Source: Isoptericola halotolerans
GTDB taxonomy: Bacteria; Actinomycetota; Actinomycetes; Actinomycetales; Cellulomonadaceae
DNA: 64,000 bases
Reading direction: 5' to 3'
Assembly: GCF_003003075.1 (NCBI RefSeq)
Contig: NZ_PVTX01000007.1
Span: 62,001 to 126,000 of the forward strand
The stretch's first letter is position 1. Each line of letters starts with the position of its first letter. Both the position numbers and the translations under genes were made by a program. The notes beneath the pieces were generated by a model. It ran no database searches. It was not told the origin of the DNA and was given only the letters and a program-made list of their open reading frames with translations. Shown here piece after piece: positions 44,918 through 54,295 of this stretch.

Positions 44918-47900
44918 GTGGCCCCGACCCCCGACGACCCCCTCGCCCGGTTCGCCCCCGCCACCCGGGCGTGGTTCACCGACGCGTTCGCCGGGCCGAC
45001 GGCGGCGCAGGCCGGCGCCTGGGAGGCCGTCGGCGGCGGCCGGCACGCCCTGGTGGTCGCCCCGACCGGCTCCGGGAAGACGCTGGCGGCGTTCCTGTGG
45101 GCGATCGACCGGCTGACCTCCGTACCGCCCCCACCCGACCCGGCCCGTCGGTGCCGCGTGCTCTACGTCTCCCCGCTGAAGGCGCTCGCCGCGGACGTGC
45201 AGCGCAACCTGCGCGCCCCGCTCGCCGGCATCCGGCACGCCGCCGCGCGTGACGGTGGCGTCGCCCACGAGGTGACGGTCGGCATGCGCACGGGCGACAC
45301 CCCGGCGTCCGAGCGCCGGGCGTTCGCCACCCGGCCCCCGGACGTCCTCGTGACCACGCCGGAGTCGCTCTTCCTCGTGCTGACGTCCGCGGCGCGCACC
45401 GGCCTGAGCGGCGTCGGCACCGTGATCGTCGACGAGATCCACGCCGTCGCCGGCACCAAGCGCGGCGCGCACCTGGCCGTCACGCTGGAGCGTCTCGACG
45501 AGCTGCTGGACCGGCCGGCCCAACGCATCGGGCTCTCCGCCACCGTCCGTCCGGTGGACGAGGTCGCCGGGTTCCTGGGCGGCGGCCGGACCCTGGCCGA
45601 GGGCGGGCGCGAGGTGGTCGTCGTGCAACCGCCGGCCGACAAGCGCTGGGACCTGCAGGTCGCCGTCCCCGTCCCCGACCTCACGGACCTCGGGGGGACG
45701 GACGAGCCGGACCTGTCCGGCGCGGCGGCGGCGCCGCAGCGGCAGGCCTCGGTGTGGCCGCACGTGACCGACCGGGTGGTCGACCTGGTCGCCGCGCACC
45801 GATCGACGCTCGTGTTCACCAACTCGCGGCGTGGCGCGGAGCGGCTGACCGCCCGGATCAACGAGACGTGGACGGAACGGCAGGGGCTCGGTGTCCTCGA
45901 CCCCGGTGCCCAGCAGGCCGCGCAGGCACCCGGCCAGTCCGGTACGGCGGCGCCCCGGCCCGACGACGCGCCCGTGCTGGCCCGCGCCCACCACGGGTCG
46001 ATGAGCCGGGCCGAGCGCACCCGCACCGAGTCCGACCTCAAGGCGGGCCTGCTGCCCGCCGTCGTCGCGACGTCGTCCCTCGAGCTCGGCATCGACATGG
46101 GCGCGGTCGACCTCGTGGTCCAGGTCGGCGCACCACCGTCGGTGGCCAGCGGGCTGCAGCGCATCGGCCGGGCCGGCCACCAGGTGGGCGCCGTCTCCCG
46201 CGGCGTCGTGCTGCCCACCTTCCGCGGCGACCTCGCGCCCGCGACCGTCGTCGTGCAGCGCATGCAGGACGGCGACATCGAGCCGCTGCACGTCGTGAGC
46301 AACCCGCTGGACGTCCTCGCCCAGCAGGTGGTGGCGGCGCTCGCCGTCGACGACTGGCCCGCCGACGAGCTGCTCGCGCTCGTGCGCCGATCCGCCCCGT
46401 TCACCGGGCTCGGCGACGCCACCTGGCACGCCGTCCTCGACATGCTCGCAGGACGCTACCCGAGCGAGGAGTTCGGCGAGCTGCGCGCCAGGATCGTCTG
46501 GGACCGGATCACCGGCCGGCTCTCGGCGCGGCCCGGGGCGCAGCGCCTCGCGGTCACCAGCGGCGGGACCATCCCCGACCGCGGCCTCTACGGGGTCTTC
46601 CTGGCCGGGGACGACGGCGGCCGCGGCGGCAAGCGCGTCGGCGAGCTGGACGAGGAGATGGTCTACGAGTCCCGTGCGGGCGACACCTTCACGCTCGGCT
46701 CCTCGACGTGGCGCATCGAGGACATCACGCCCGACCGCGTCGTCGTCACCCCGGCACCAGGACTGCCCGGCCGGCTGCCGTTCTGGAAGGGCGACGCCCC
46801 GGGCCGCCCGGCGCCGCTCGGGCGCGCCGTCGGGGCGTTCGTCCGGGAGGCCGACGACGCGCTCGCCGCCGACCCGGCCGCCGGCCGCGCCCACCTCCGG
46901 GCCGCCGGCCTGGACGCCTGGGCCGCGGACAACCTGGCGGGCTACCTCACCGAGCAGCGGGCTGCCACGGGGCGGCTGCCGGACGACCGGACGGTCGTGG
47001 TGGAACGTTTCCGGGACGAGCTCGGCGACTGGCGGGTGGTGGTGCACTCACCGCTCGGCGCCCGGGTGCACGCACCGTGGGCCCTGGCCGTGGCGGCCCG
47101 GCTGCGGGAGCGCCTGGGCGCCGACGTCGCGGCGATGCCCGCCGACGACGGCATCGTGCTGCGCCTGCCCGGTGACTCCCCGTGGGACGTCGAGGCCGGC
47201 GAGGCCGGTACCGAGCCCGTCATCACCACCGAGGACCTCCTGCTGGACCCCGACGAGGTGACCGACACGGTGCGCACCGAGCTCGGCTCGTCGGTGCTGT
47301 TCGCCGCGCGTTTCCGGGAGGCGGCGGCTCGCGCCCTGCTGCTCCCGCGCCGTCGGCCGGACCGACGGTCCCCGCTGTGGCAGCAGCGCCAGCGCGCGGC
47401 GCAGCTGCTGCAGGTGGCCTCCGTGCACCCCGAGTTCCCGATCATGCTCGAGGCCGCCCGGGAGTGCCTCCAGGACGACTTCGACGTCGCGGCCCTGCGC
47501 ACCCTCATGGCGGACCTGGCCGCCGGCCGCGTCCGGCTGGTCGAGGTGACCACGCCGGAACCGTCGCCGTTCGCACGCTCCCTGCTGTTCGGCTACACCG
47601 CGCAGTTCCTGTACGACGGCGACGCCCCGCTCGCCGAACGGCGCGCGGCGGCGCTGTCCCTCGACCCCGCGCTGCTGGCCGAGCTCCTCGGTGAGCAGGG
47701 GGCGACCGACCTCGCCGACCTCCTCGACCCCGCCGCGGTCGAGCGCACCGAGGCAGAGCTGCAGGGACTCGACCCGGCACGCCAGGTCAAGGACGCCGAG
47801 GGCCTGTGGGACCTGCTGCGCAGGACGGGCCCGCACCCGCTCGCCGCGCTGCGCGACCGGACCCGCGACGACGCCCGCGACGACGTGGACGCGTGGCTCG

Positions 47901-49630
47901 ACGACCTCGCGCGGGCCCGCCGGGTCTTCCCGGTCCGGGTCGCCGGGGGCGAGCAGTGGGCGGTCGTCGAGGACGCCGCGCGCTTGCGCGACGCCCTCGG
48001 CGCCGCCCTGCCCACCGGCCTGGCCGACGCGCACACGGCTCCCGTGCCCGACCCCCTGGGTGACCTGGTGCGCCGGCACGCCAGGACCCACGGGCCCTTC
48101 ACGACCGGTGACGTCGCGCGCCGGTTCGGGCTGGGTGTGGCGGTCGTGGCCGCGGTGGTCGCGCGCCTCGAGCCCGACGGGATCCTCGTCCGGGGCGCTC
48201 TGCGCCCCGAGGTGCTGGGCGGCACGGGCGACGACCTGTGCGACCCGCGCGTCCTCCGGACCCTGCGACGGCGTTCGCTGGCCGCCCTGCGGGCCGAGGT
48301 GGAACCCGTCGAGCCGGAGGCGCTCGGCGTGTTCCTGCCCCGCTGGCAGGGAGTCACGTCGACACCGCTGCGAGGCACCGACGGCGTCCTGCGCGTCGTG
48401 GAGCAGCTCGCCGGGTCCGCCGTCCCGGCGTCCGCCCTGGAGACCCTCGTGCTGCCCGCCCGCGTGGCCGGCTACTCCCCCGCGCTGCTCGACGAGCTGA
48501 CGACCACCGGAGAGGTCCTGTGGGCCGGCCACGGCTCGCTCGCCGGTGGCGGCGGCGGGGACGGGATGGTCAGCCTGCACCTGAGCGACGACGCACCCCT
48601 GACGCTCGCCGCGCCGTCGGACCTGGCACCGGACGGCCCGCTGGACTCCGACCTCCACCGGGTGGTGCTCGACCTGCTCTCAGGCTCCGGCGGGCACTTC
48701 CTGCCACGCCTGGCCGAGCTCGCCGACGCCTCGCCCCACGACACCCTCGAGGTCCTCTGGGACCTGGTGTGGGCCGGCCACGTCACGAACGACGGTCTCG
48801 CGGTGCTGCGCGAACGGGTCGGCGCCGGCGGCGGGGCGCACCGGGCGCCGCGGACCCCGGCCCGCGCCCGTCCCGTGCGCCGTTCCCGGTTCGCCCTCGC
48901 CCGGCCGGTGGCGCCTCGCGGGGGCGGCGGCCGTTGGTCGGCGCTGCCGGTGCGCGAGACCGACCCGACGCTGCGCACGCACGCGCTGACGCAGGTGCTG
49001 CTGGACCGGCACGGCGTGCTCACCCGGGCCGTGGCGCCCTCCGAGGGCGTGACCGGGCAGTTCCGGGACGTCTACCGCGTGCTGTCCGGCCTCGAGGAAC
49101 GCGGGGCGGTGCGGCGCGGCTACTTCGTCGAACGGCTCGGCGGGTCCCAGTTCGCGCTCCCCGGGGCCGTCGACCAGCTCCGGGTCGACGCCGCGGAGCG
49201 CGACCGCCTGCGCGCCGACCCGGACGCGGTACGTCGTGCCGTCGTGCTCGCGGCCACCGACCCGGCCAACCCCTACGGGGCCGCCCTGGCCTGGCCGCAC
49301 CCACCGGCCGCAGCGGGCGACCCGCCGGCGCACCGTCCCGGTCGCAAGGCCGGAGCCGTCGTCGTGCTGACCGCCGGGTCGCTCACGCTCTACGTGGAAC
49401 GCGGCGGCCGCACGCTGCTGTCCTTCACCGACGACCCGGCCGAGCTCGGGCCTGCCGCCACCCGCCTCGCCGAGGCCGCCGGCGACGGGCGGCTGGGCAG
49501 GCTGCTGGTGCAGCGCATCGACGGGGAACCGGCCCTGACCGCTGCGCGGGACCGTGGGCCCGCCGCCGCGGCGCTGCTCGACCACGGCTTCGGGATCACG
49601 CCGCAAGGTCTACGGGTCGTGCCTCGCTGA
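44918..49630 (+). CDS. lhr: Large ATP-dependent helicase Lhr
   Basis: This 1570-residue superfamily 2 helicase has Walker A APTGSGKT (48-55), DEIH in TVIVDEIHAVAGTKRG, SATVRP, motif IV-VI with SSLELGIDMGAVDLVVQ and QRIGRAGHQVG, then winged-helix and beta-barrel Lhr-core domains and a long C-terminal region. Mycobacterial Lhr is a damage-induced 3'-5' helicase that prefers RNA:DNA hybrids. An open frame runs back to 43019, but it crosses recA; GTG 44918 is taken, with CACGAT six bases upstream. The end overlaps the DUF998 gene by 35 bases. The neighbour is nei, as in mycobacteria. Confidence 0.94.
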   Translation: MAPTPDDPLARFAPATRAWFTDAFAGPTAAQAGAWEAVGGGRHALVVAPTGSGKTLAAFLWAIDRLTSVPPPPDPARRCRVLYVSPLKALAADVQRNLRAPLAGIRHAAARDGGVAHEVTVGMRTGDTPASERRAFATRPPDVLVTTPESLFLVLTSAARTGLSGVGTVIVDEIHAVAGTKRGAHLAVTLERLDELLDRPAQRIGLSATVRPVDEVAGFLGGGRTLAEGGREVVVVQPPADKRWDLQVAVPVPDLTDLGGTDEPDLSGAAAAPQRQASVWPHVTDRVVDLVAAHRSTLVFTNSRRGAERLTARINETWTERQGLGVLDPGAQQAAQAPGQSGTAAPRPDDAPVLARAHHGSMSRAERTRTESDLKAGLLPAVVATSSLELGIDMGAVDLVVQVGAPPSVASGLQRIGRAGHQVGAVSRGVVLPTFRGDLAPATVVVQRMQDGDIEPLHVVSNPLDVLAQQVVAALAVDDWPADELLALVRRSAPFTGLGDATWHAVLDMLAGRYPSEEFGELRARIVWDRITGRLSARPGAQRLAVTSGGTIPDRGLYGVFLAGDDGGRGGKRVGELDEEMVYESRAGDTFTLGSSTWRIEDITPDRVVVTPAPGLPGRLPFWKGDAPGRPAPLGRAVGAFVREADDALAADPAAGRAHLRAAGLDAWAADNLAGYLTEQRAATGRLPDDRTVVVERFRDELGDWRVVVHSPLGARVHAPWALAVAARLRERLGADVAAMPADDGIVLRLPGDSPWDVEAGEAGTEPVITTEDLLLDPDEVTDTVRTELGSSVLFAARFREAAARALLLPRRRPDRRSPLWQQRQRAAQLLQVASVHPEFPIMLEAARECLQDDFDVAALRTLMADLAAGRVRLVEVTTPEPSPFARSLLFGYTAQFLYDGDAPLAERRAAALSLDPALLAELLGEQGATDLADLLDPAAVERTEAELQGLDPARQVKDAEGLWDLLRRTGPHPLAALRDRTRDDARDDVDAWLDDLARARRVFPVRVAGGEQWAVVEDAARLRDALGAALPTGLADAHTAPVPDPLGDLVRRHARTHGPFTTGDVARRFGLGVAVVAAVVARLEPDGILVRGALRPEVLGGTGDDLCDPRVLRTLRRRSLAALRAEVEPVEPEALGVFLPRWQGVTSTPLRGTDGVLRVVEQLAGSAVPASALETLVLPARVAGYSPALLDELTTTGEVLWAGHGSLAGGGGGDGMVSLHLSDDAPLTLAAPSDLAPDGPLDSDLHRVVLDLLSGSGGHFLPRLAELADASPHDTLEVLWDLVWAGHVTNDGLAVLRERVGAGGGAHRAPRTPARARPVRRSRFALARPVAPRGGGGRWSALPVRETDPTLRTHALTQVLLDRHGVLTRAVAPSEGVTGQFRDVYRVLSGLEERGAVRRGYFVERLGGSQFALPGAVDQLRVDAAERDRLRADPDAVRRAVVLAATDPANPYGAALAWPHPPAAAGDPPAHRPGRKAGAVVVLTAGSLTLYVERGGRTLLSFTDDPAELGPAATRLAEAAGDGRLGRLLVQRIDGEPALTAARDRGPAAAALLDHGFGITPQGLRVVPR

Positions 49631-50321
49631 CCGCCGTGGTGGCGGGTACGGGCGACGGGTCGCGGGCGGGTCCCGGCGACTCACGGTCGACGATGTCGGC
49701 GAGGAGGAACAGGTAGCCGATCATGAGGACGAAGCCGACGCGCTCCAGCAGCCCGAAGGCGACGATGCCCGAGCCCACCGCCGCGAGCGGCAGGTGGACG
49801 GCCAGGAAGGCCGCGACCAGCACCGCCAGCGCCACCGTCGCCCGCCGCAGACGCCGGGGCGCCGCGGAACGGGGCGCGCCGACCTGCCGTGCCACGCAGT
49901 GGCCCACGACCGGGAGCACCACGAACGCGGCAGCAGCGCTGGTCCGGTGCACCACGGCCGAGAGGGTGGTCGCCACCCCGGGCGGATCCGTCGGGAAGAC
50001 GCCGACCAGCACCATCGCGACGGCAAAGACCATCATCGCGGCACCAGGCAGAGGGCCGGTCGCCAGTCCCGTCCGGTACGCCCGTCCCACCACGACGAGC
50101 CCGACGAGCGCGAGGACCGTCCCGCCGAGCAGGATCGCCTCGCCACCGCCGGGGACGAAGGCGTAGAAGCTGACAGGGTCGATCACCGGGTCCACGATGC
50201 CGGCTCCGAGGACGTGGGCGACGACCATCGCGCCGAGGGCCACCGCGCCCCACCGACCGACCGTGCGCACGCTGCCACGAACTGCCTGGTCGTGGCGGGG
50301 TTCTGGGGCAAGGGGAGACAT
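49596..50321 (-). CDS. DUF998 membrane protein
   Basis: The 241-residue protein has six hydrophobic segments in the DUF998 arrangement, with the loop VFPTDPPG between helices and VVHRTSAAAAFVVLP after it. DUF998 proteins have no known function. ATG 50321 has CATCCT seven bases upstream as a possible -10. The last 35 bases overlap the convergent lhr gene; the gene is flanked by the lhr-nei pair, which lie on the other strand. Confidence 0.82.
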   Translation of the reverse strand: MSPLAPEPRHDQAVRGSVRTVGRWGAVALGAMVVAHVLGAGIVDPVIDPVSFYAFVPGGGEAILLGGTVLALVGLVVVGRAYRTGLATGPLPGAAMMVFAVAMVLVGVFPTDPPGVATTLSAVVHRTSAAAAFVVLPVVGHCVARQVGAPRSAAPRRLRRATVALAVLVAAFLAVHLPLAAVGSGIVAFGLLERVGFVLMIGYLFLLADIVDRESPGPARDPSPVPATTAVSEARPVDLAA

Positions 50322-50434
50322 GGCCCCAAGGATGTCCGAAAAGTCCGCGTCGATCCATCGGGTACTTCCCTGGTGCGTCCCTGATCCGTGCCCGTGGCAC
50401 CCTGAAGCCACCATCGAGAGGAGCGGAGGGACAG

Positions 50435-51244
50435 ATGCCCGAGGGAGACGTGCTGCGGCTCACGGCCGAGCGTCTCGAGCAGGCGCTCCGCGGCTCGCCG
50501 CTCGTGCGGGCGGAGCTGCGCTGGCCGAGCGCCGCCGGCGCCGACCTCGTCGGCCGCACCGTGACGTCGTGCACCGCGTACGGCAAGCATCTGCTGACCC
50601 GGTTCGACGACGGCCGCACGCTGCACACGCACCTGCGGATGGACGGGTCGTGGCGGGTCGAGGCCACCGGCGGGCGCGCCGCGGCCGCGCGCCGGCCGGA
50701 GGTCCGGGCCGTCCTGGCCACGTCCCGCTGGACGTGCGTGGGATGGCGTCTCGGCATGCTGGACCTGCTGCGCACCCACGACGAGCCGCACCTGCTCGCT
50801 CATCTGGGGCCCGACGTCCTCGGAGCAGAGTTCCCGGGTGCCGGCATCACCGAGGGCATCCGCCGGATGCAGGACCAGGGTTCCCGTCCGCTGTGCGACG
50901 TGCTGCTCGACCAGGGGGTCGTCGCCGGCCTCGGGACGATCTGGATGGCCGAGACGCTGCATGCCCTGTCGCTGTGGCCCTGGACCCCGGCGGACGCGCT
51001 GGACGACCCCGCCCGACGTCGGCTGCTGACCACGGCCCGACGGCTCATGGGCCGCAGCGTCGATGTCGGCCGCTCCCGCGGGCTGCAGGCGGTGCCGCGC
51101 GCCGTGCACGGACGGCTCGGCAGACCGTGCCACCGGTGCCGCACACCCGTCGCCGTCGGGCAGGCGAACGAACCGCCGTACGAACGCCCGGTCTTCTGGT
51201 GTCCGACCTGCCAACCGCGCGGTGCGACCGACCCGGACCGCTGA
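50435..51244 (+). CDS. nei: Fpg/Nei-family DNA glycosylase (Nei2-like)
   Basis: The enzyme removes oxidised bases and nicks the strand. The 269-residue protein begins PEGDVLRLTAERL, with P2 as nucleophile and E3, has the helix-two-turn-helix region (DVLLDQGVVAGLGTIWMAE) and a C-terminal zinc finger with CHRC and CPTC. Close to the actinobacterial Nei2 group by its start and its place after lhr (Rv3296-Rv3297 in M. tuberculosis). GGAGGGAC lies before the ATG. Confidence 0.93.
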   Translation: MPEGDVLRLTAERLEQALRGSPLVRAELRWPSAAGADLVGRTVTSCTAYGKHLLTRFDDGRTLHTHLRMDGSWRVEATGGRAAAARRPEVRAVLATSRWTCVGWRLGMLDLLRTHDEPHLLAHLGPDVLGAEFPGAGITEGIRRMQDQGSRPLCDVLLDQGVVAGLGTIWMAETLHALSLWPWTPADALDDPARRRLLTTARRLMGRSVDVGRSRGLQAVPRAVHGRLGRPCHRCRTPVAVGQANEPPYERPVFWCPTCQPRGATDPDR

Positions 51245-51264
51245 GCGGGCCGAGCGGGCGTGCC

Positions 51265-51594
51265 TCAGCCGACCGGCGTCAGGTCCTCGCGCGTAGAGGT
51301 GCCGCGGGAATACATCCCGGCGAGCACGTCGGCCGGGATCGTGTCCGGCACGTGCAGGCCCTCGGCGACGGCGATCTTGTCGCTGACCTCACGGAGCACG
51401 AGCGACAGCGGCACGTCGAGGGCCTCGCAGATCGAGGCGAGCAGCTCCGAGGAGGCTTCCTTCTGGCCGCGCTCGACCTCGCTGAGATAACCCAGCGAGA
51501 CCCGTGCGGCCGAGGACACCTCACGCAGGGTGCGCCCCTGACGCTGCCGCGCGTCGCGCAGCACGTCACCAATCTCTCGTCGAAGGACGATCAT
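51265..51594 (-). CDS. clgR: XRE-family regulator ClgR
   Basis: The 109-residue protein has a helix-turn-helix at about 21-42 ([25 protein letters not shown]) and the family block [16 protein letters not shown], ending in a short tail. ClgR activates clp protease genes and stress genes in actinobacteria and is itself degraded by Clp. It lies downstream of ftsK-pgsA-cinA as in mycobacteria (Rv2745c). ATG 51594 is chosen over an upstream in-frame start by homology ([16 protein letters not shown]). Confidence 0.92.
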   Translation of the reverse strand: MIVLRREIGDVLRDARQRQGRTLREVSSAARVSLGYLSEVERGQKEASSELLASICEALDVPLSLVLREVSDKIAVAEGLHVPDTIPADVLAGMYSRGTSTREDLTPVG

Positions 51595-51619
51595 GTCGCG
51601 CCCCCTTCCTTCCTCCACC

Positions 51620-51641
51620 ACCCCGTGTCGAGGGGTGGCAC
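51620..51641. promoter_or_regulatory. Inverted repeat in the clgR promoter region
   Basis: CCACCCC and GGGGTGG flank a 7-base spacer upstream of clgR, close to a minus-strand TACGGT. It could be an operator or the leader hairpin of clgR. I could not match it to the known ClgR motif. Confidence 0.4.
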
Positions 51642-51773
51642 TACCGTACCCCGAGCTGTGGGGGACACGCCGACCGGGTCGGGCATCGATACGGGTTCGT
51701 GGCCTGTCTGCGATCACACCTGCCCAACGCCCGCCGCCCCACCGGTGTTCCCGGCACCCGAGCGCATGCCGGA

Positions 51774-52262
51774 TCACCGCCCGGCGGACACACTTCCTTC
51801 ACCCCCGAGCAGATCCTCCGCGAGCCCGAGGACCGCACCGACCGCACCCTGGCGCACCGCCGCGCGGCCGCCGTCGAGCTCGAGCCTGCGCACGGCCGAC
51901 CTCGCCGGGGTCACCACGGCCACGAACACCAGTCCGGGCGGCTTGCCGTCCTGTGCATCGGGACCCGCCACGCCCGTCGTGGCCAGCCCGACGTCCGCAC
52001 CCGTCGCACGACGGACCCCACGCGCCATCGCCTCCGCCACGTCCGCGTCGACGGCACCGCGCTCCGCCAGCAGCCCGGGCTCCACTCCCAGCAACGTCCG
52101 CTTGAGCTCGGTCGCGTAGGCGACCACCCCGCCTCGGACCACCGACGACGCACCCGGCACCTCGACCATCGCGGCCGTCACGAGACCACCGGTCAACGAC
52201 TCCGCGACACCGATCGTCCAGTGCCGGGCAGCAGCGTGCTCCAGCAACGTCCGAGCACTCAT
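51774..52262 (-). CDS. cinA: CinA C-terminal-domain protein (nicotinamide-nucleotide amidase type)
   Basis: The 162-residue protein is the CinA C-terminal domain alone: [57 protein letters not shown]. In other bacteria this domain (PncC) deamidates nicotinamide mononucleotide in NAD recycling. The N-terminal CinA domain is absent, as in many actinobacteria. ATG 52262 overlaps the pgsA stop (ATGA). A spacer of about 180 bases separates it from clgR. Confidence 0.93.
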   Translation of the reverse strand: MSARTLLEHAAARHWTIGVAESLTGGLVTAAMVEVPGASSVVRGGVVAYATELKRTLLGVEPGLLAERGAVDADVAEAMARGVRRATGADVGLATTGVAGPDAQDGKPPGLVFVAVVTPARSAVRRLELDGGRAAVRQGAVGAVLGLAEDLLGGEGSVSAGR

Positions 52263-52849
52263 CCGGCGCGCTCCGGGCGTCGGGCGTCGCGGCGGATGCG
52301 CCATCCCTGGACGACGTAGTCGACGCCGGTGACGACCGTGACCGCGATGGCGGCGCCCATGACCACCCACGCGAGGACCAGGACCGACGAGTGGAGGTGG
52401 TCCAGAGGCAGCAGGAAGAGCAGGATCGCCGCGATCTGCAGCACCGTCTTGATCTTGCCGCCGCGCGAGGCGGGCATCACCGCGTACCGCAGCATCCCCA
52501 TCCGCATCGCCGTGATACCCAGCTCACGGACCAGGATGACGGCGGGCACCCACCAGGGCAGCTCGCCCAACGGCCACCAGAGCAGCACGAGCGCCGCGCC
52601 CACGAGCGCCTTGTCGGCGATCGGGTCCAGGATCTTGCCCAGATCGGTCACCAGGCCTCGCGAGCGGGCGAGGTGGCCGTCGACCTTGTCGCTCACGGCG
52701 GCCACGGCGAAGATGCCGGTCGCCACCAGTCGCCACGTCACGGACTGTCCGTCGTCCACGAGCAGCGCCCACGCGAAGACCGGGACGAGGGCGATGCGCA
52801 CCATGGTCACGAGGTTCGCGATGTTCCACGGCGAGGGTGTGGCGTCCAT
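52259..52849 (-). CDS. pgsA: CDP-diacylglycerol--glycerol-3-phosphate phosphatidyltransferase
   Basis: This is the membrane enzyme that makes phosphatidylglycerol phosphate from CDP-diacylglycerol. The 196-residue protein has about five helices and a complete CDP-alcohol phosphotransferase motif with D54, D57, G58, A61, R62, G71, D75 and D79. The start WNIANLVTMVRIALVPVF is typical of PgsA. It lies in the conserved ftsK-pgsA-cinA-clgR order; the capA-like gene is set in between ftsK and pgsA on the other strand. Confidence 0.95.
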   Translation of the reverse strand: MDATPSPWNIANLVTMVRIALVPVFAWALLVDDGQSVTWRLVATGIFAVAAVSDKVDGHLARSRGLVTDLGKILDPIADKALVGAALVLLWWPLGELPWWVPAVILVRELGITAMRMGMLRYAVMPASRGGKIKTVLQIAAILLFLLPLDHLHSSVLVLAWVVMGAAIAVTVVTGVDYVVQGWRIRRDARRPERAG

Positions 52850-52945
52850 CCGTCCAGCCTACTGGGGTGGTCGCCGACCCCGTCCCGCCGGCCACTTCAC
52901 CCACGGCTCCAGGACCGCCGCGCCCCACTGCGGCCCGCACCCCGG

Positions 52946-52951
52946 TAGTGT
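52946..52951 (+). promoter_or_regulatory. -10 element (TAGTGT) of the capA-like gene
   Basis: TANNNT hexamer six bases before the GTG at 52958; predicts a leaderless transcript. Confidence 0.5.
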
Positions 52952-52957
52952 CGCGGC

Positions 52958-54268
52958 GTGCAGCACTCGCGGCCACACGGACCGGCGCACGCGCGCGACC
53001 GGGGCGCGCCCGCCGCGACACCGGTCCGTCTGCTGGTGGTCGCGGCGGCCGCCCTGGCGATCGTCACCGCCTGCGAGGTGGTCACCGATCCGGCCCTCCC
53101 GGCGGCGACCGTCACGGCGTCGCCGGACCTGACCGTCGCCAAGGATGCCCCGCCGGAACCGGTGCCTCCGGCGACGTTCACGGTCCTGGCGGCAGGGGAC
53201 CTGCTCCCCCACGGCCCCGTGGTGCGGTCCGCCGACGGTGGCAGCGACTTCGCCGCGCTGCTGTCCGGCCTCGACCCGTGGGTCGCCGGTGCGGACCTGG
53301 CGCTGTGCCACATGGAGGTCCCGGTGGCCCCACCCGGCACGGCGCCCAGCGGGTACCCGTCGTTCGGTGCGCCCGCCGGCCTGGTGGACGCCGTCGCCGC
53401 CCAGGGCTGGGACGGCTGCTCGACCGCCTCCAACCACTCGGTCGACCGGGCCTATGCCGGTGTGGTGGCCACGCTCGACGCCTTCGACAGCGCCGGCCTC
53501 GGGCACGTCGGCACGGCCCGCTCGACGGCCGAGCAGTCCGCTCCGCAGCGGTACGAGCTCGAGCGAGCAGGCCGGACCCTGACGGTGGCGCACCTCTCGG
53601 CGACCTACGGGCTCAACGGTCTGCCGATGCCGCCGGAGGCCCCGTGGGCCGTGGACCTCATCGACGCCGACCGGCTGGTCGACGCCGCCGGCCGCGCGCG
53701 CGAGGAGGGCGCCGACGTCGTGCTGGTCAGCCTGCACGCCGGTGTCGAGTACACCGAGGAGCTCACCGACGAGCAGGTGGGCGTCGTCGCCGCGCTGGGG
53801 GCCTCCGGTGTCGTCGACCTGGTGATCGGGCACCACGCCCACGTACCGCAGCGTGTCGCCCGGGTCGACGGCGGCCCGGGCGGCGACGGGATGTGGGTGG
53901 CCTACGGGCTCGGCAACCTGCTGTCGAACCAGAGCGCGGCGTGCTGCGACGCCCGCACGAGCAACGGCGTGCTGCTCTCCGCGACCTTCTCCCAGGACCG
54001 GCCGTCCGGTCCCACCCTGATCGACGAGGTCCGCTGGACCGGGACCACCGTCGACCTCGCCGCCGGGCACCGGGTGCACGCGCTGCCGGACGCCCTCCGC
54101 GACCCGGGGAGCACCACCCTGACGGAGGCCGAGCTGTCAGCCCGCCAGGAGCGCGTCCGGGACGCCGTCCGGGACGCCGCCGCCGAACGCAGGCGCCCGC
54201 CCACGCCCACGGGAGACGAGCCCGTGGTGCTCCCCCGTGACGCCGGCGACGGCGCAGCCCGCGACTGA
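52958..54268 (+). CDS. CapA-family lipoprotein (metallophosphatase fold)
   Basis: The 436-residue protein has a lipoprotein signal (IVTAC, Cys 39) and a CapA/PGA-synthase-type domain: VLAAGDLLPHGPVV, LCHMEVPVA, STASNHSVDRAYAGV, VSLHAGVEYTEEL and VIGHHAHVPQRV, which supply the presumed metal ligands. CapA proteins are named for poly-gamma-glutamate capsules, but no capB, capC or capE is near, so that role is not supported. It probably acts on an envelope substrate outside the cell. Orientation is opposite to ftsK and pgsA. Confidence 0.82.
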   Translation: MQHSRPHGPAHARDRGAPAATPVRLLVVAAAALAIVTACEVVTDPALPAATVTASPDLTVAKDAPPEPVPPATFTVLAAGDLLPHGPVVRSADGGSDFAALLSGLDPWVAGADLALCHMEVPVAPPGTAPSGYPSFGAPAGLVDAVAAQGWDGCSTASNHSVDRAYAGVVATLDAFDSAGLGHVGTARSTAEQSAPQRYELERAGRTLTVAHLSATYGLNGLPMPPEAPWAVDLIDADRLVDAAGRAREEGADVVLVSLHAGVEYTEELTDEQVGVVAALGASGVVDLVIGHHAHVPQRVARVDGGPGGDGMWVAYGLGNLLSNQSAACCDARTSNGVLLSATFSQDRPSGPTLIDEVRWTGTTVDLAAGHRVHALPDALRDPGSTTLTEAELSARQERVRDAVRDAAAERRRPPTPTGDEPVVLPRDAGDGAARD

Positions 54269-54295
54269 CCTCGCCCGGGCGACGCCGGCGCACCG

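Noticed and set aside
51595-51773. ClgR binding site in its own promoter
   Set aside because: I could not find a convincing match to the known ClgR motif, only a G/C-rich inverted repeat.
52958-54268. Poly-gamma-glutamate capsule locus
   Set aside because: Only a capA-like gene is present; capB, capC and capE are absent.
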